Counted from the first letter of the stretch, positions 24,493 through 34,094 are shown. The stretch is 38,935 nucleotides of DNA from Gammaproteobacteria bacterium (GCA_030594815.1 JAUVEN010000013.1:1-38935); one strand, 5' to 3'. Notes: a model not told the origin generated them from the sequence alone. A program made the numbers and translations.

Positions 24493-25119
24493 TTAATTTT
24501 CTTTACTCGATGCAAACGTTTTACTTTTAAGGTCCCAATCATCAATAAATATTTTTACTTTCAAATCAAAACCATCAATAAATATTTTTTGCGGCAACTC
24601 ATGTTTATCTACGTTGATATAACGCTTAAATCGTATTCTCCAACCAGCTTGCTCCAATAAAGCCAAACGCCCATAGTCATCCAGTTTTTGGTTTTTATTT
24701 TTCACATCCCAGTCTGGCAAGCCACGCATCCAATATAACAAACTTTGTACCGGCATACGTAGGCCTGTTACTTCTTGTAATAAACGATCAGGACTATCTG
24801 CATAAAATAAATTTTGATCTGAATCAACCAGCACTACACCGTCTTTTGTACCGGTAAGTTGAGCATGTCCTGCACCGAAAGGACCGGATAAATCTAAAAT
24901 ATATTTATCATCATGACGTTGCCATTTCATACTCATATGCCAGGACTCATGTCCGTTGATAATGGCAATACGTCCATTCAAAAACCAGTCATTTATTTCA
25001 GTCAGCTCAGATTTTCGCTGTTCCCATTTTTTAGCGGGATCAGCTACAAATTCATGCGGAGGAGTTGTGGTACACGCTGTTAATGTAATAACAGCGAGCA
25101 AAAGAATAAATCGTATCAT
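24493..25119 (-). CDS. lolB: Outer-membrane lipoprotein receptor LolB
   Basis: Receives lipoproteins from LolA and inserts them into the outer membrane. The lipobox is LTAC (Cys16), making it a lipoprotein itself. Family features: INDWFLNGRIAI, MSMKWQRHDDKYILDLSGPFGAGHAQLTG and LYWMRGLPDW. Length 208 residues. The C-terminus carries a tandem duplication (KIFIDGFDLK then KIFIDDWDLK), which lengthens it slightly. It overlaps the TPR gene by 4 bases and sits in the classical position divergent from hemA and upstream of ispE. Confidence 0.92.
   Translation of the reverse strand: MIRFILLLAVITLTACTTTPPHEFVADPAKKWEQRKSELTEINDWFLNGRIAIINGHESWHMSMKWQRHDDKYILDLSGPFGAGHAQLTGTKDGVVLVDSDQNLFYADSPDRLLQEVTGLRMPVQSLLYWMRGLPDWDVKNKNQKLDDYGRLALLEQAGWRIRFKRYINVDKHELPQKIFIDGFDLKVKIFIDDWDLKSKTFASSKEN
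24541..24589 (-). repeat. 33-bp tandem duplication inside lolB
   Basis: ATCAATAAATATTTTT occurs at 24541-24556 and again at 24574-24589, exactly 33 bases (11 codons) apart, in frame. The surrounding bases are partly diverged. It adds one extra copy of an IFID-x2-DLK unit to the LolB C-terminus. Confidence 0.7.
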
Positions 25120-26912
25120 TCAGAAAATTTTTGCATTACATTCAATAATAAATCATCATTTGGTGCCTGTTCTAAAGCAGTATTCCAGACTTCCTGTGCT
25201 GCTTCACGTTCACCGGCAACCCATAAAACTTCACCTAAGTGGGCTGCAACTTCAGCATCTTTTAACTTTTCAAATGCGCGTCGCAAATATTTTAATGCTT
25301 CATCGTATTGACCTAAACGATAATAAGCCCAGCCCATACTGTCATGAATAGCAGGATCTTCCGGCTCAAGCTTTAGCGCTTTTTTAATGTAACCTAAACC
25401 TCTTTCCAGTTGTTCGGTCTTATCAATTAATGTGTAACCTAACGCATTTAATGCTTGCGCATTTTCCGGCTCACGTTTCACAATACTTTCTAAATCACTT
25501 ACCGCTAAATCAATCTGACCAATCTTTTCTGCGGTTAACGCACGAGCATATAGCAATCGATTATTATCGGTGAGCTGTTGTAATGCTTCAGTATAAAGTT
25601 CTACTGCTTCTTTAAATTGTCTCGCTGAATTTAATATTTCACCTTCTGTCAGGTATATACGTAACTCTTTATCCAATGAGTCCGCACTCATATTTTGTAA
25701 ACGTCGACGCGCCTCTTGTAAGCGCCCTTGCTTCGCTAATAAAAATGCAATACGTAACTCTGCTTCAAAAGCATACTGGTTATTATGTATTTGCTTATAT
25801 GCCTCAATAGCTTTGTCAAGTTCATTTTGCAATTCATAAGACTGCGCTAAATAATATTGCGATTCATAAATACGTTTTTTGTCTTTCAGTAATCTTACGA
25901 AATATTCTGTGGCCTCTTTTGGTTTATTCATTTGTAATGTTAATAAACCTAAGGCATATCGTGCTTCATGCTGAAGCTTTTCATCTTCAGTCAACACTTC
26001 AAATTGTTTTACCGCTGCATCAAACTGTTTTGCATCAACCAGGTTGCGCGCATAAAACATTCTCAATTTACTATTGCTTGAATATTTTTCAACGCTCTGA
26101 CGTAAGACTTCAATCGCATGCGCCTTATAACCCTGACGTACAAAAATATTTGATTGTAAAATATATGCCTCAGTCCAACCAGGTTGTAACTCGACAACTT
26201 TTTTGATCATGCGAGCGGCGTCATCCAAATGATCTACAAGAAAGGCTAGCTGGCTATAAGCATAAAGTGCATTTGGATTATTCTTGCGTTTAGCAATCAA
26301 CTTTTCCATTACCGCAAATGCCGCTTCTTTATCTTTTTCTTTGCTGAGTAATGATGTTATGAGTAAAAAATTCTGGCGTTCACTGTGTTGACTGTTTTGT
26401 AACACAAACTCAAAATGTTTAGCGGCTGATTCGGTTTTTCCTGCTCGCACCAGTAATGCCGCAAGAACCTGTCGTGCTTCAAGATTTTCTGGTTCGAGTT
26501 CATTCCACAATTTTGCCGCTGCAATGGCACGTTTATCATCTCGCGCGAAATACGCTTTGCGTGTGGCTTGTTGAGCAACACGTGGATCGCGCGTTAATTC
26601 TGCAGCTTTAGTATAAAGTGAGGCAGAAAGTCCTATATCCCCACGTTGAGCGGCGATTTCAGCAGATAAGAGGTAAAAAAGCGTTTCGTCAGTAAGCCCT
26701 TTTTTAGGCTCTGGCTTGATTTCAACTTTATTTAATGTTGATTTTGCTGCATCAGGTTTTGATGAACTGGTTTTGGCTACAGCTTTTTTATCTGCTGCTT
26801 TTACGGCATTTTCGCCCGTATCTTTGTGCTGAATTCCCGTACAACCCATTTGCAGGGAGAAAATTCCCGCTAAAACGAGCCAATACACCATTATTTGTCT
26901 TTTCTTTATCAT
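25116..26912 (-). CDS. TPR-repeat lipoprotein
   Basis: A 598-residue protein, probably outer-membrane anchored on the periplasmic side. The N-terminus has a lipobox SLQMGC (Cys24), then a Lys/Ala/Ser-rich linker to about residue 70. The remainder is a string of tetratricopeptide repeats; clear units include AQALNALGYTLIDKTEQLER, DPAIHDSMGWAYYRLGQYDE and ALKYLRRAFEKL. The TPR repeats indicate protein-protein interaction. Similar TPR proteins sit upstream of lolB in other gammaproteobacteria. It overlaps lolB by 4 bases and diverges from hemA. The specific partner is unknown. Confidence 0.88.
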   Translation of the reverse strand: MIKKRQIMVYWLVLAGIFSLQMGCTGIQHKDTGENAVKAADKKAVAKTSSSKPDAAKSTLNKVEIKPEPKKGLTDETLFYLLSAEIAAQRGDIGLSASLYTKAAELTRDPRVAQQATRKAYFARDDKRAIAAAKLWNELEPENLEARQVLAALLVRAGKTESAAKHFEFVLQNSQHSERQNFLLITSLLSKEKDKEAAFAVMEKLIAKRKNNPNALYAYSQLAFLVDHLDDAARMIKKVVELQPGWTEAYILQSNIFVRQGYKAHAIEVLRQSVEKYSSNSKLRMFYARNLVDAKQFDAAVKQFEVLTEDEKLQHEARYALGLLTLQMNKPKEATEYFVRLLKDKKRIYESQYYLAQSYELQNELDKAIEAYKQIHNNQYAFEAELRIAFLLAKQGRLQEARRRLQNMSADSLDKELRIYLTEGEILNSARQFKEAVELYTEALQQLTDNNRLLYARALTAEKIGQIDLAVSDLESIVKREPENAQALNALGYTLIDKTEQLERGLGYIKKALKLEPEDPAIHDSMGWAYYRLGQYDEALKYLRRAFEKLKDAEVAAHLGEVLWVAGEREAAQEVWNTALEQAPNDDLLLNVMQKFSE

Positions 26913-26978
26913 CTTGTACTCAACTATAACCGACTTTTTGTTGATTTACCTTTATAATACGCCGCTCAAAGCAGCAAC

Positions 26979-27000
26979 CCGAGCCCAATTATGGGCTCGG
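26979..27000. promoter_or_regulatory. Perfect hairpin in the hemA leader/divergent promoter region
   Basis: CCGAGCCCA (26979-26987) and TGGGCTCGG (26992-27000) form a 9-bp GC-rich stem with an ATTA loop. It follows a plus-strand TATAAT (26953-26958) and lies 82 bases before hemA, so it could be a leader hairpin of hemA or an operator. No T-run follows. Confidence 0.5.
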
Positions 27001-27081
27001 AATACATTCTATTAACCTTATATATGGTTTAGCATGTGATTCTGCAAGTTTTTTGCCAACTTTGATGTGATTTAATCGACA

Positions 27082-28356
27082 GTGACCTTAATAGCCTTCG
27101 GTATTAACCATAAAACTGCTCCCGTGGATATTCGCGAGAAAGTCGCGTTTGCGCCTGAAAAAATGGAGCAAGCCCTGCACGAATGCATAAACAAAGGCGA
27201 AGTCAGCGAAGCGGCTATTGTTTCAACCTGTAATCGAACCGAGCTCTATTTTAGCCTGCTAAATGATGACGCAAGTGAGCATGATATTGCTCCTCAACTG
27301 GAGTGGTTTTGCCAATACCACCAGTTAAAAAAAGAAGACATTGAACCTTACATTTATAAGCACAGTAACAATGATGCTGTGCAACATATATTACGCGTTG
27401 CCAGTGGCCTGGATTCTTTAGTGCTCGGTGAGCCACAAATATTGGGGCAAATAAAGGATGCCTACAATACGGCTAACCAGGCAGGGACGATTGGACGTCA
27501 GCTTAATCGCCTGTTTCAACATACTTTCTCGGTTGCCAAACAAGTACGTACGGATACCGCTATTGGAGCAAGCCCTGTCTCGGTGGCCTTTGCCGCAGTG
27601 AGTTTATCAAAACGCATTTTTGCTGATTTATCTAAACATACCGCCTTATTAATCGGTGCAGGTGAGACAACTGAATTGGTAGCTCGCCATCTTGCTGATC
27701 AAGGTTTGAATAAAATGATTGTTGCGAATCGCACGGTAGAGCGCGCACAAGTCCTGGCCAGTAACTTTAATGCCGAAGCCATTGCATTATCCGATATGCC
27801 TGACCGTCTTGTAGAAGCCGATATTATTATCGCCTCAACAGCCAGCCAACTTCCTATCCTTGGCAAAGGTGCGGTTGAAAGAGCATTAAAATCACGCAAG
27901 CATCGTCCTATGTTTATGGTTGATATTGCAGTGCCGCGAGATATTGAACCTGAAGTGGGCGATCTTGATGATGTTTATCTTTATACGGTAGATGACTTAC
28001 ATGAAGTGATTGAAGAAGGCCGTCACTCACGTGAAGAAGCCGCAAAACAAGCCGAAGAAATCATTGAAAACCAGGTTGATCATTTTATGGGTTGGCTTCG
28101 TTCGTTAAAAGGTGTCGATACTATTTGTGCATTTCGTGAACAAGCAGAACAAAAAAGAGATGAGCAACTTGCACTGGCACAAAAACAGTTGGCAGCAGGT
28201 AAAGACCCTGAACAAGTGATAAATGATCTTGCGCGGACGCTCACTAATAAACTTATTCACGAACCCAGCGCACAACTCAACCAGGCCGCATACTCAGGCC
28301 GTAAAGATTTGCTTGCACATGCGCGTGAACTTTTTAACCTTGAACCCGAAGATTAA
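27082..28356 (+). CDS. hemA: Glutamyl-tRNA reductase
   Basis: First step of C5-pathway tetrapyrrole synthesis: reduces glutamyl-tRNA to glutamate-1-semialdehyde with NADPH. Motifs: [14 protein letters not shown], the catalytic-Cys block [10 protein letters not shown] (about residue 50), [17 protein letters not shown] and the NADPH-binding [13 protein letters not shown]. The C-terminal dimerisation helix follows. The start is GTG at 27082, giving 424 residues. It forms an operon with prfA (24 bases on) and prmC. Confidence 0.95.
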   Translation: MTLIAFGINHKTAPVDIREKVAFAPEKMEQALHECINKGEVSEAAIVSTCNRTELYFSLLNDDASEHDIAPQLEWFCQYHQLKKEDIEPYIYKHSNNDAVQHILRVASGLDSLVLGEPQILGQIKDAYNTANQAGTIGRQLNRLFQHTFSVAKQVRTDTAIGASPVSVAFAAVSLSKRIFADLSKHTALLIGAGETTELVARHLADQGLNKMIVANRTVERAQVLASNFNAEAIALSDMPDRLVEADIIIASTASQLPILGKGAVERALKSRKHRPMFMVDIAVPRDIEPEVGDLDDVYLYTVDDLHEVIEEGRHSREEAAKQAEEIIENQVDHFMGWLRSLKGVDTICAFREQAEQKRDEQLALAQKQLAAGKDPEQVINDLARTLTNKLIHEPSAQLNQAAYSGRKDLLAHARELFNLEPED

Positions 28357-28380
28357 TTTTCCAGAAGAATAGAAATAACA

Positions 28381-29466
28381 ATGAAAGATTCTATCCATAA
28401 TAAACTAGAAAGTTTATCCGAACGATTAGAAGAAATTAATCACCTTCTCTCTAGCCCGGATGTCATGGCCGATCAAAATAAATTTCGTGCCTTATCTCAA
28501 GAGCATGCGCAACTCACTCCGGTTATAAATTGTTTTAATGATTTTAAATCTACTATGGGTGATTTTAATGAAGCCAAACGCATGCTTGAAGATGATGATA
28601 AAGATATGCGTGAAATGGCAAAAGAAGAATTTAAAGAAGCCAAATCTGAACTTGAAAAATTAGAAGGCGAGCTGCAAATTTTAATGCTGCCGACTGATCC
28701 AAACGATAATAAAAATCTCTTTTTAGAAATTCGTGCTGGTACTGGTGGCGATGAAGCCGCAATTTTTTCTGGTGACTTATACAAAATGTATACCCGCTAT
28801 GCAGAATCAAAACGCTGGCAGGTTGAACTCATTAATGAAAGCTTAGGTGACCACGGTGGTTATAAAGAAGTGGTTGTACGCATCATCGGCCAGGGTGCTT
28901 ATTCTAAATTAAAATTTGAATCAGGCGTTCACCGTGTACAACGAGTCCCCGAAACAGAATCACAAGGTCGTGTACATACCTCTGCTTGTACTGTTGCCGT
29001 TATGGCAGAAGCAGATGAAATTGATACCATTGAAATCAATACAGGTGATTTAAAAGTAGATACTTTTCGTGCATCCGGTGCCGGTGGTCAGCACGTTAAT
29101 AAAACCGATTCAGCCATTCGTTTAACACATCTTCCATCCGGTATTGTGGTGGAATGTCAGGATCAACGTTCACAACATAAGAACCGTGCCCAGGCGATGA
29201 AAGTTTTGCAAGCCAAGTTACAACAAGTAGAAGAAGATAAAGCAGCCAGTGAAGAATCAGCAACACGTAAATCATTAGTTGGTAGTGGTGATCGTTCTGA
29301 ACGTATTCGTACCTATAACTATCCACAAGGCAGATTAACTGAGCATCGTATTAATTTAACGTTATATAAACTTGATGAAGTTATGCAAGGCAAACTGGAC
29401 GACGTTATTGAACCCTTAATTAACGAACATCAAGCCGACTTACTCGCTGCAATAGGTGAAGAGTAG
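28381..29466 (+). CDS. prfA: Peptide chain release factor 1
   Basis: Terminates translation at UAA and UAG. The GGQ motif lies in [13 protein letters not shown], and the codon-recognition PxT is seen in [16 protein letters not shown]. The N-terminal coiled coil and the [21 protein letters not shown] block are typical. Length 361 residues. Its partner methyltransferase prmC follows 18 bases later and modifies the GGQ glutamine. Confidence 0.97.
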   Translation: MKDSIHNKLESLSERLEEINHLLSSPDVMADQNKFRALSQEHAQLTPVINCFNDFKSTMGDFNEAKRMLEDDDKDMREMAKEEFKEAKSELEKLEGELQILMLPTDPNDNKNLFLEIRAGTGGDEAAIFSGDLYKMYTRYAESKRWQVELINESLGDHGGYKEVVVRIIGQGAYSKLKFESGVHRVQRVPETESQGRVHTSACTVAVMAEADEIDTIEINTGDLKVDTFRASGAGGQHVNKTDSAIRLTHLPSGIVVECQDQRSQHKNRAQAMKVLQAKLQQVEEDKAASEESATRKSLVGSGDRSERIRTYNYPQGRLTEHRINLTLYKLDEVMQGKLDDVIEPLINEHQADLLAAIGEE

Positions 29467-29484
29467 TAATCGGTCTATTTATTT

Positions 29485-30324
29485 ATGGCCGCCATTACAC
29501 AAATTATTGACGAAGCTATCAAACAGCTTGAAGCTGTTTCTGACTCGGCTCGTTTAGATACGGAACTTTTGCTTTGTTCTGTATTAAAAAAAGAACGTAG
29601 TTTTCTTCATGCATGGCCTGAACATGAACTCAATCAGCAACAATTAAAATCATTTCAAGAAAAACTCAGGCAACGTATCGAAGGAAAACCGATTGCCCAC
29701 ATTTTAGGTGAACGTGGATTCTGGTCACTTAACTTAAACATTACTGCAGATACACTAATTCCTCGACCCGATACAGAACGTCTGGTTGAGTTAGCGCTCG
29801 ATATTATTCCTGAAAATACACAATGGAAAATACTGGATTTAGGTACCGGTACCGGCGCCATTGCATTGAGCTTAGCAAAAGAAAAACCAAACTGTTTTAT
29901 TACTGCTACTGATCAATCTAGTGCGGCATTGGATATTGCTAAACAAAATGCCATCATAAATCATATTTCAAATATTGAGTTTATTCAAAGTGACTGGTTT
30001 GCAGAGCTGGAAAATAAACAGTTCGATATGATTGTCAGCAACCCACCCTATATAAAAGAAAACGATCCACATCTTAAACAAGGTGATGTTCGCTTTGAAC
30101 CACTTTCTGCGCTTACCTCTGGCGCGGATGGACTTAATGATATACGCCGGATTATAAGAGATAGCCTGGAATATCTTAAAAAAAGTGGAGCTTTGATCAT
30201 TGAGCACGGTTATGACCAGGCTGAAGAGGTTTGTAATTTACTAAAAGCCTCGAACTTCGCTAAAGTAAGTAACTTTAACGACGACAATGATAATCCTCGC
30301 GTTGCGATAGGCTATATTCAGTAG
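29485..30324 (+). CDS. prmC: Release factor N5-glutamine methyltransferase
   Basis: Methylates the GGQ glutamine of release factors using SAM. It has the N-terminal helical domain, then the SAM motif LDLGTGTGAIALSLA and the substrate motif NPPYIKE. ADTLIPRPDTERLVE precedes the SAM site, as in HemK proteins. Length 279 residues. It is the last gene of the hemA-prfA-prmC operon. Confidence 0.95.
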   Translation: MAAITQIIDEAIKQLEAVSDSARLDTELLLCSVLKKERSFLHAWPEHELNQQQLKSFQEKLRQRIEGKPIAHILGERGFWSLNLNITADTLIPRPDTERLVELALDIIPENTQWKILDLGTGTGAIALSLAKEKPNCFITATDQSSAALDIAKQNAIINHISNIEFIQSDWFAELENKQFDMIVSNPPYIKENDPHLKQGDVRFEPLSALTSGADGLNDIRRIIRDSLEYLKKSGALIIEHGYDQAEEVCNLLKASNFAKVSNFNDDNDNPRVAIGYIQ

Positions 30325-30376
30325 TTACTAATACTCTTATATAAAAGATTTAAATCACATAAACGCCCTTTTTCTA

Positions 30377-30404
30377 TTGACCTTGCTCTTATTAAGGTTA
30401 GGAT
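30377..30404 (+). promoter_or_regulatory. Promoter with MerR/CueR-like dyad upstream of the 132-residue gene
   Basis: TTGACC (30377-30382), 16 bases, then TAGGAT (30399-30404). The spacer carries the dyad ACCTT-N9-AAGGT (30380-30398), which resembles CueR/MerR-type operators that begin inside the -35 box. The arms are only 5 bp and the spacing is not the usual 19-20 bp, so this could be a plain sigma-70 promoter. Confidence 0.4.
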
Positions 30405-30423
30405 TAAAGTATAGGAGAAAAAG

Positions 30424-30822
30424 ATGACTAACTTCACTAAACAACGTGACGTCATATTTAACCCGTTACATGACGATGAAAATCAAGCTCTGACAGCAAG
30501 CCAAATGCTTGATGATCTTGATGGCGTTCTTTTAGCTGATGCTATCTCTGAAACACACCTCATTATCCACTACGACCTGCGCTATTTTACCTTAGTTGAT
30601 ATAGAAGAATTGCTAACGACCGTTGGTTTTCATCTTGATAATAACTTACTCATCAAACTTAAACGTGCTCTTTATCGTTATACCGAAGAGACTGAACGCG
30701 CTAACCTAGGTTGCCCCGAGGGCCAGTTAAACTGTACTCGTGAAGTATTTATTAACCGCTATCAACAACTTCCTCATGGCTGCAGGGACACACGCCCCGA
30801 TCACTGGCGCAATTACCTTTAA
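30424..30822 (+). CDS. Conserved-looking hypothetical protein, possible HMA-like fold
   Basis: I do not recognise this 132-residue protein. The stretch ISETHLIIHYDLRYFTLVDI followed by EELLTTVGFHLDNNLLIKLK has the beta-alpha-beta spacing of heavy-metal-associated (ferredoxin-like) domains, but without the CxxC. Later come CPEGQLNC and the ending HGCRDTRPDHWRNYL, with three Cys and two His that could bind a metal. There is no signal or membrane segment. A good AGGAG site precedes the ATG. The upstream promoter has a metal-regulator-like dyad. It stands alone between prmC and a repeat element. Metal handling is a guess. Confidence 0.7.
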   Translation: MTNFTKQRDVIFNPLHDDENQALTASQMLDDLDGVLLADAISETHLIIHYDLRYFTLVDIEELLTTVGFHLDNNLLIKLKRALYRYTEETERANLGCPEGQLNCTREVFINRYQQLPHGCRDTRPDHWRNYL

Positions 30823-30827
30823 AGTTA

Positions 30828-31006
30828 GCCACGAAGAACACCAGGGACTCGAAGAAAAACATAAAAAATTAACCACGGAGCCACATTGCTTTTTCCTCGA
30901 GCTCTTGTGTGGTCTTATACTGTTGAAAACAGTACAAGGTTATGCCCTTTGGGCGTCCCTGTGGTTAAAGCTTTTCTTTCTTGGTGTTCTTTGTGTCCTT
31001 CGTGGC
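30828..31006. repeat. Composite inverted-repeat element, copy 3
   Basis: It starts GCCACGAAGAACACC (from 30828) and ends with the mirrored TTGTGTCCTTCGTGGC (to 31006). Inner arms AACCACGG and CCCTGTGGTT are present, and near the middle is a perfect TACTGTT-GAA-AACAGTA hairpin (30918-30934). It is the same type as 19985-20137. It fills the gap before moeB and has no credible gene. Confidence 0.8.
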
Positions 31007-31058
31007 TAAACCTGTTTTTTTGTTTCTTTTATTCCTATTTATCTTTATTCTTCATCCC

Positions 31059-31796
31059 ATGAATGATGATCAACTCTTACGCTATAGTCGGCAAATTATG
31101 CTGCCGCAAATTGATGTCGAAGGTCAGGAAAAATTACTGGCATCACGGGTATTAATCATAGGAATGGGAGGGCTTGGATCTCCGGTTGCTATGTATCTTG
31201 CCGCAGCAGGTGTTGGGCATCTTGTACTTGTTGATGATGATGTTGTTGAGCTTTCAAATTTACAACGTCAAATTATTCATAGCACGAATGATATTGGATT
31301 AAACAAAGTCGAATCGGCAAAAGAAACGATTCAAAATTTAAATTCTGAAATTAAAATAACAACGTTTGCCAGAAGACTTCATGAACATGAGCTGGCTGAA
31401 GAAGTTGCTGCGGCTGACATTGTTATTGATGGTACCGATAATTTTAGCAGTCGTTTTACACTAAATACGCAGAGCCTCAAAAGTAATACTCCATTAATAT
31501 CGGGTGCCGCTATTCGAATGGAAGGCCAGATCAGTGTCTTTAACAAAACGCCCTACAGTCCATGTTACCGCTGTTTGTATAAAGATGAAGGCGAGCTGGA
31601 CACATCATGTAGTAACAACGGTGTTTTATCGCCAGTTGTTGGCATCATCGGCTCTGTACAGGCAACGGAAGCAATTAAAGTATTGCTTGATATTGGTGAA
31701 ACACTTGATGGAAAACTATTAGTGCTCGATGCGTTGCATATGGAATGGCGAACCTTAAAACTTAAAAAAGATCCAGCATGTCCTGCCTGTAGTTAA
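31059..31796 (+). CDS. moeB: MoeB/ThiF-family adenylyltransferase
   Basis: An E1-like enzyme that adenylates the C-terminal Gly-Gly of MoaD (or ThiS). It has the nucleotide-binding GMGGLGSPVAMYLAAAGVG, DDDVVELSNLQRQI, DGTDNFSSRF and two zinc CxxC pairs (CYRC and the terminal CPAC). ATG 31059 gives 246 residues, the usual length. The in-frame extension to 30981 is a translated repeat arm and is rejected. It stands apart from the moa/mob cluster and may serve both cofactors; ThiF is the main alternative. Confidence 0.88.
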   Translation: MNDDQLLRYSRQIMLPQIDVEGQEKLLASRVLIIGMGGLGSPVAMYLAAAGVGHLVLVDDDVVELSNLQRQIIHSTNDIGLNKVESAKETIQNLNSEIKITTFARRLHEHELAEEVAAADIVIDGTDNFSSRFTLNTQSLKSNTPLISGAAIRMEGQISVFNKTPYSPCYRCLYKDEGELDTSCSNNGVLSPVVGIIGSVQATEAIKVLLDIGETLDGKLLVLDALHMEWRTLKLKKDPACPACS

Positions 31797-31814
31797 TTTA
31801 CCGCAGTTAATTGA

Positions 31815-33983
31815 CTATATTATATTTTTTTCAGAAAGTTCATTTATAACCGTCTTGCAGTATTCACTCATTTCGGAAAACAAATTATTTAATTCATCCG
31901 TGTTATGACTTGTTGCCTGAAATTCCATTTTTCCCGCAAAGATTGCTATCCCTGGACAACCAAAGCTACCCGATGAATTTTTTAACTTATTCAACGTTTC
32001 AATTAAATCTTTCCAGTCATGCGAATAAATAAGCTCCTCAATCTCACTTAAATCATCAGTCAGGTGATGAATAAAACGCCGAATCAGATCAACCGCATTC
32101 GGTTCACTTTCTAATAACGAATAAATGTAAGAAGCATCACTGTTGTTTTCTGCTACTTTCTCTTTTAGATATTTTTGTAACGTTTGACCAAAGGCAATGA
32201 CATCGATAGGTTTTGTTAAAAAATCATTCGCCCCACAATCAAAGCAAGCGTCTTGATCTTCTTGCATTGCATTCGCAGTGATAGCGATAATAGGTTTATC
32301 AAAGCCATCATCGCGAAGCGCTTTCATTGCATCATGTCCATTCATAACAGGCATTCGTACATCCATTAAAACAAGATCAAAATTATTTTCCTTAACAGCA
32401 TTTATTGCCAGTTGACCATTCTCAACAATAGTTACTTCCACACCCATGCGATGCAAATATATAGAAAATAAATCCTGATTGTCTTTACTGTCTTCTGCCA
32501 GCAATACATGGCCTGATAATCGTATCGATGGCTTAACCTTAACCTTGCCATCATCAAACTTGGGGATGTGTTCTCTATCAAAGACAATTTCTGTGGTACC
32601 GGAGGTATCAAAAGAAAGAGAAAGTTTAAACTTGCTGCCTTCACCTGGTTCACTTTCAACCTTGAGTGAACCACCTAAATTTTCCGCCAGTTCTTTTGAT
32701 AGTGACAAACCTAAACCTGTGCCACCAAATCTTCTTGTCGTTGAAGAATCTGCCTGACGATATGCATCAAAAATAAATTTTTGTTGCTCTTCATTTATAC
32801 CGACACCGGTATCAGCGACCTCAAATAATAATGTGCCATTTTCTATATTACTGCTGACATTAACTAACACATAACCTTCTTCAGTAAACTTAATAGCGTT
32901 ATTACAAAGATTAATTAATATTTGTTTTATTCGAAGAGGGTCATTAATAATAATTTTAGGTAAAGGGAACATATAATTAATAGAAAATCCCAGGCCCTTT
33001 TCCTCGGCAGAAGGACGAATAAGTATTTCTACATCAGCTAATAATTCAAAAGGCATTAACTCAACTTTTTCAATATTAAGCTTGTTTGCTTCAACTTTTG
33101 ATAGATCCAGAATATTGTTTATTATCTGTAAAAGATGTTTACCACTACGGATAATCGTTTGGATTGCATTTTGTCTTTGCTCAATTGTTTGTTCACTAAA
33201 TAAAGTCGTTTCAGCAAAACCTATGATCGCGGTTAATGGTGTTCTCATTTCATGGCTCATGGTCGCGAGAAAATCAGATTTAACAAGTGCCGCCGCTTCT
33301 GCTTTTTTATAGGCTCTCGCCATCTCTTTACCTGCCAGCAGTAACTGTTCATTTTTATCTGCGACAGCACGTCCTACATAACGACTAATAGCAACAGAAA
33401 TCAAGAAGGCAATGACTCCAAACAATGAAATCCAATAAATCGAGTCACCAAATATTTTCTTACTAAAATTGACGGCAGCTTCATCTTTTTCTTTTTGTAA
33501 TGCAACAAACTCATCAAGCACACTTAATAATGCGGCTTGCCCTTCTCTGGCCGCTTTTAGAAGTACGATAATTTCTTCTTTAGGTGCAGAATCTCTGAAC
33601 ATTTCTGCAATTTGAACATTATATTGTTGGGGTATAAGGGTATGTTCATCCAGCCTCTTATGAATTTCAATTTCTTGTAAGCTCATTGGCATCTCATGCA
33701 GGGCACTTCTGGCATAACGAAAAATATCTGCGGCATGATAAAACTCAGATATCTTTTCATCTAACTCAAAGGGATCATCAATAATAAGTAACGAAAGAAG
33801 CTGGTTATATCGGTAGAGGACTGCTGAACGCATGACATATGCATGTTCGATTTTAGTGTCATATTGCTCTATAAGCTCAAGTACAGTGTCATTTGACTCT
33901 TGAATTTTATCCAGCCAGACGAAGGCAAGGATTGTCATAATTAATATGACTAGACTAAAACCAAAGTGAACCATATTTTTCAT
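31815..33983 (-). CDS. Hybrid sensor histidine kinase with receiver and degenerate HPt-like tail
   Basis: A 722-residue membrane kinase. TM1 is about residues 6-24, with a helical periplasmic domain to about 180 and TM2 about 182-200. HisKA has His244 in ATMSHEMRTPL; the ATPase has NLCNNAIKF, DTGVGI and GTGLGLSLSKEL. The receiver domain has phosphoacceptor Asp541 (LVLMDVRMPVMNG) and Lys in FLTKPID. The last 100 residues look like HPt, but the motif reads LNKLKNSSGSFG, with Asn665 where the phosphoaccepting His should be. There is no cognate regulator next to it; its stop faces the moeB stop 18 bases away. The signal is unknown. Confidence 0.88.
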   Translation of the reverse strand: MKNMVHFGFSLVILIMTILAFVWLDKIQESNDTVLELIEQYDTKIEHAYVMRSAVLYRYNQLLSLLIIDDPFELDEKISEFYHAADIFRYARSALHEMPMSLQEIEIHKRLDEHTLIPQQYNVQIAEMFRDSAPKEEIIVLLKAAREGQAALLSVLDEFVALQKEKDEAAVNFSKKIFGDSIYWISLFGVIAFLISVAISRYVGRAVADKNEQLLLAGKEMARAYKKAEAAALVKSDFLATMSHEMRTPLTAIIGFAETTLFSEQTIEQRQNAIQTIIRSGKHLLQIINNILDLSKVEANKLNIEKVELMPFELLADVEILIRPSAEEKGLGFSINYMFPLPKIIINDPLRIKQILINLCNNAIKFTEEGYVLVNVSSNIENGTLLFEVADTGVGINEEQQKFIFDAYRQADSSTTRRFGGTGLGLSLSKELAENLGGSLKVESEPGEGSKFKLSLSFDTSGTTEIVFDREHIPKFDDGKVKVKPSIRLSGHVLLAEDSKDNQDLFSIYLHRMGVEVTIVENGQLAINAVKENNFDLVLMDVRMPVMNGHDAMKALRDDGFDKPIIAITANAMQEDQDACFDCGANDFLTKPIDVIAFGQTLQKYLKEKVAENNSDASYIYSLLESEPNAVDLIRRFIHHLTDDLSEIEELIYSHDWKDLIETLNKLKNSSGSFGCPGIAIFAGKMEFQATSHNTDELNNLFSEMSEYCKTVINELSEKNII

Positions 33984-34094
33984 TCTAAAATGAAACCCTG
34001 AAATTTATTTTTGACGATTTTTTATTCTATTTTTAATGTATGTCATTTCTTTATCGTCAGGAAACGTTACAACTTGAAATTATTTTTTACAATA

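Noticed and set aside
30981-31058. N-terminal extension of moeB with a hydrophobic segment
   Set aside because: It begins inside the inverted-repeat arm. ATG 31059 gives the normal 246-residue MoeB.
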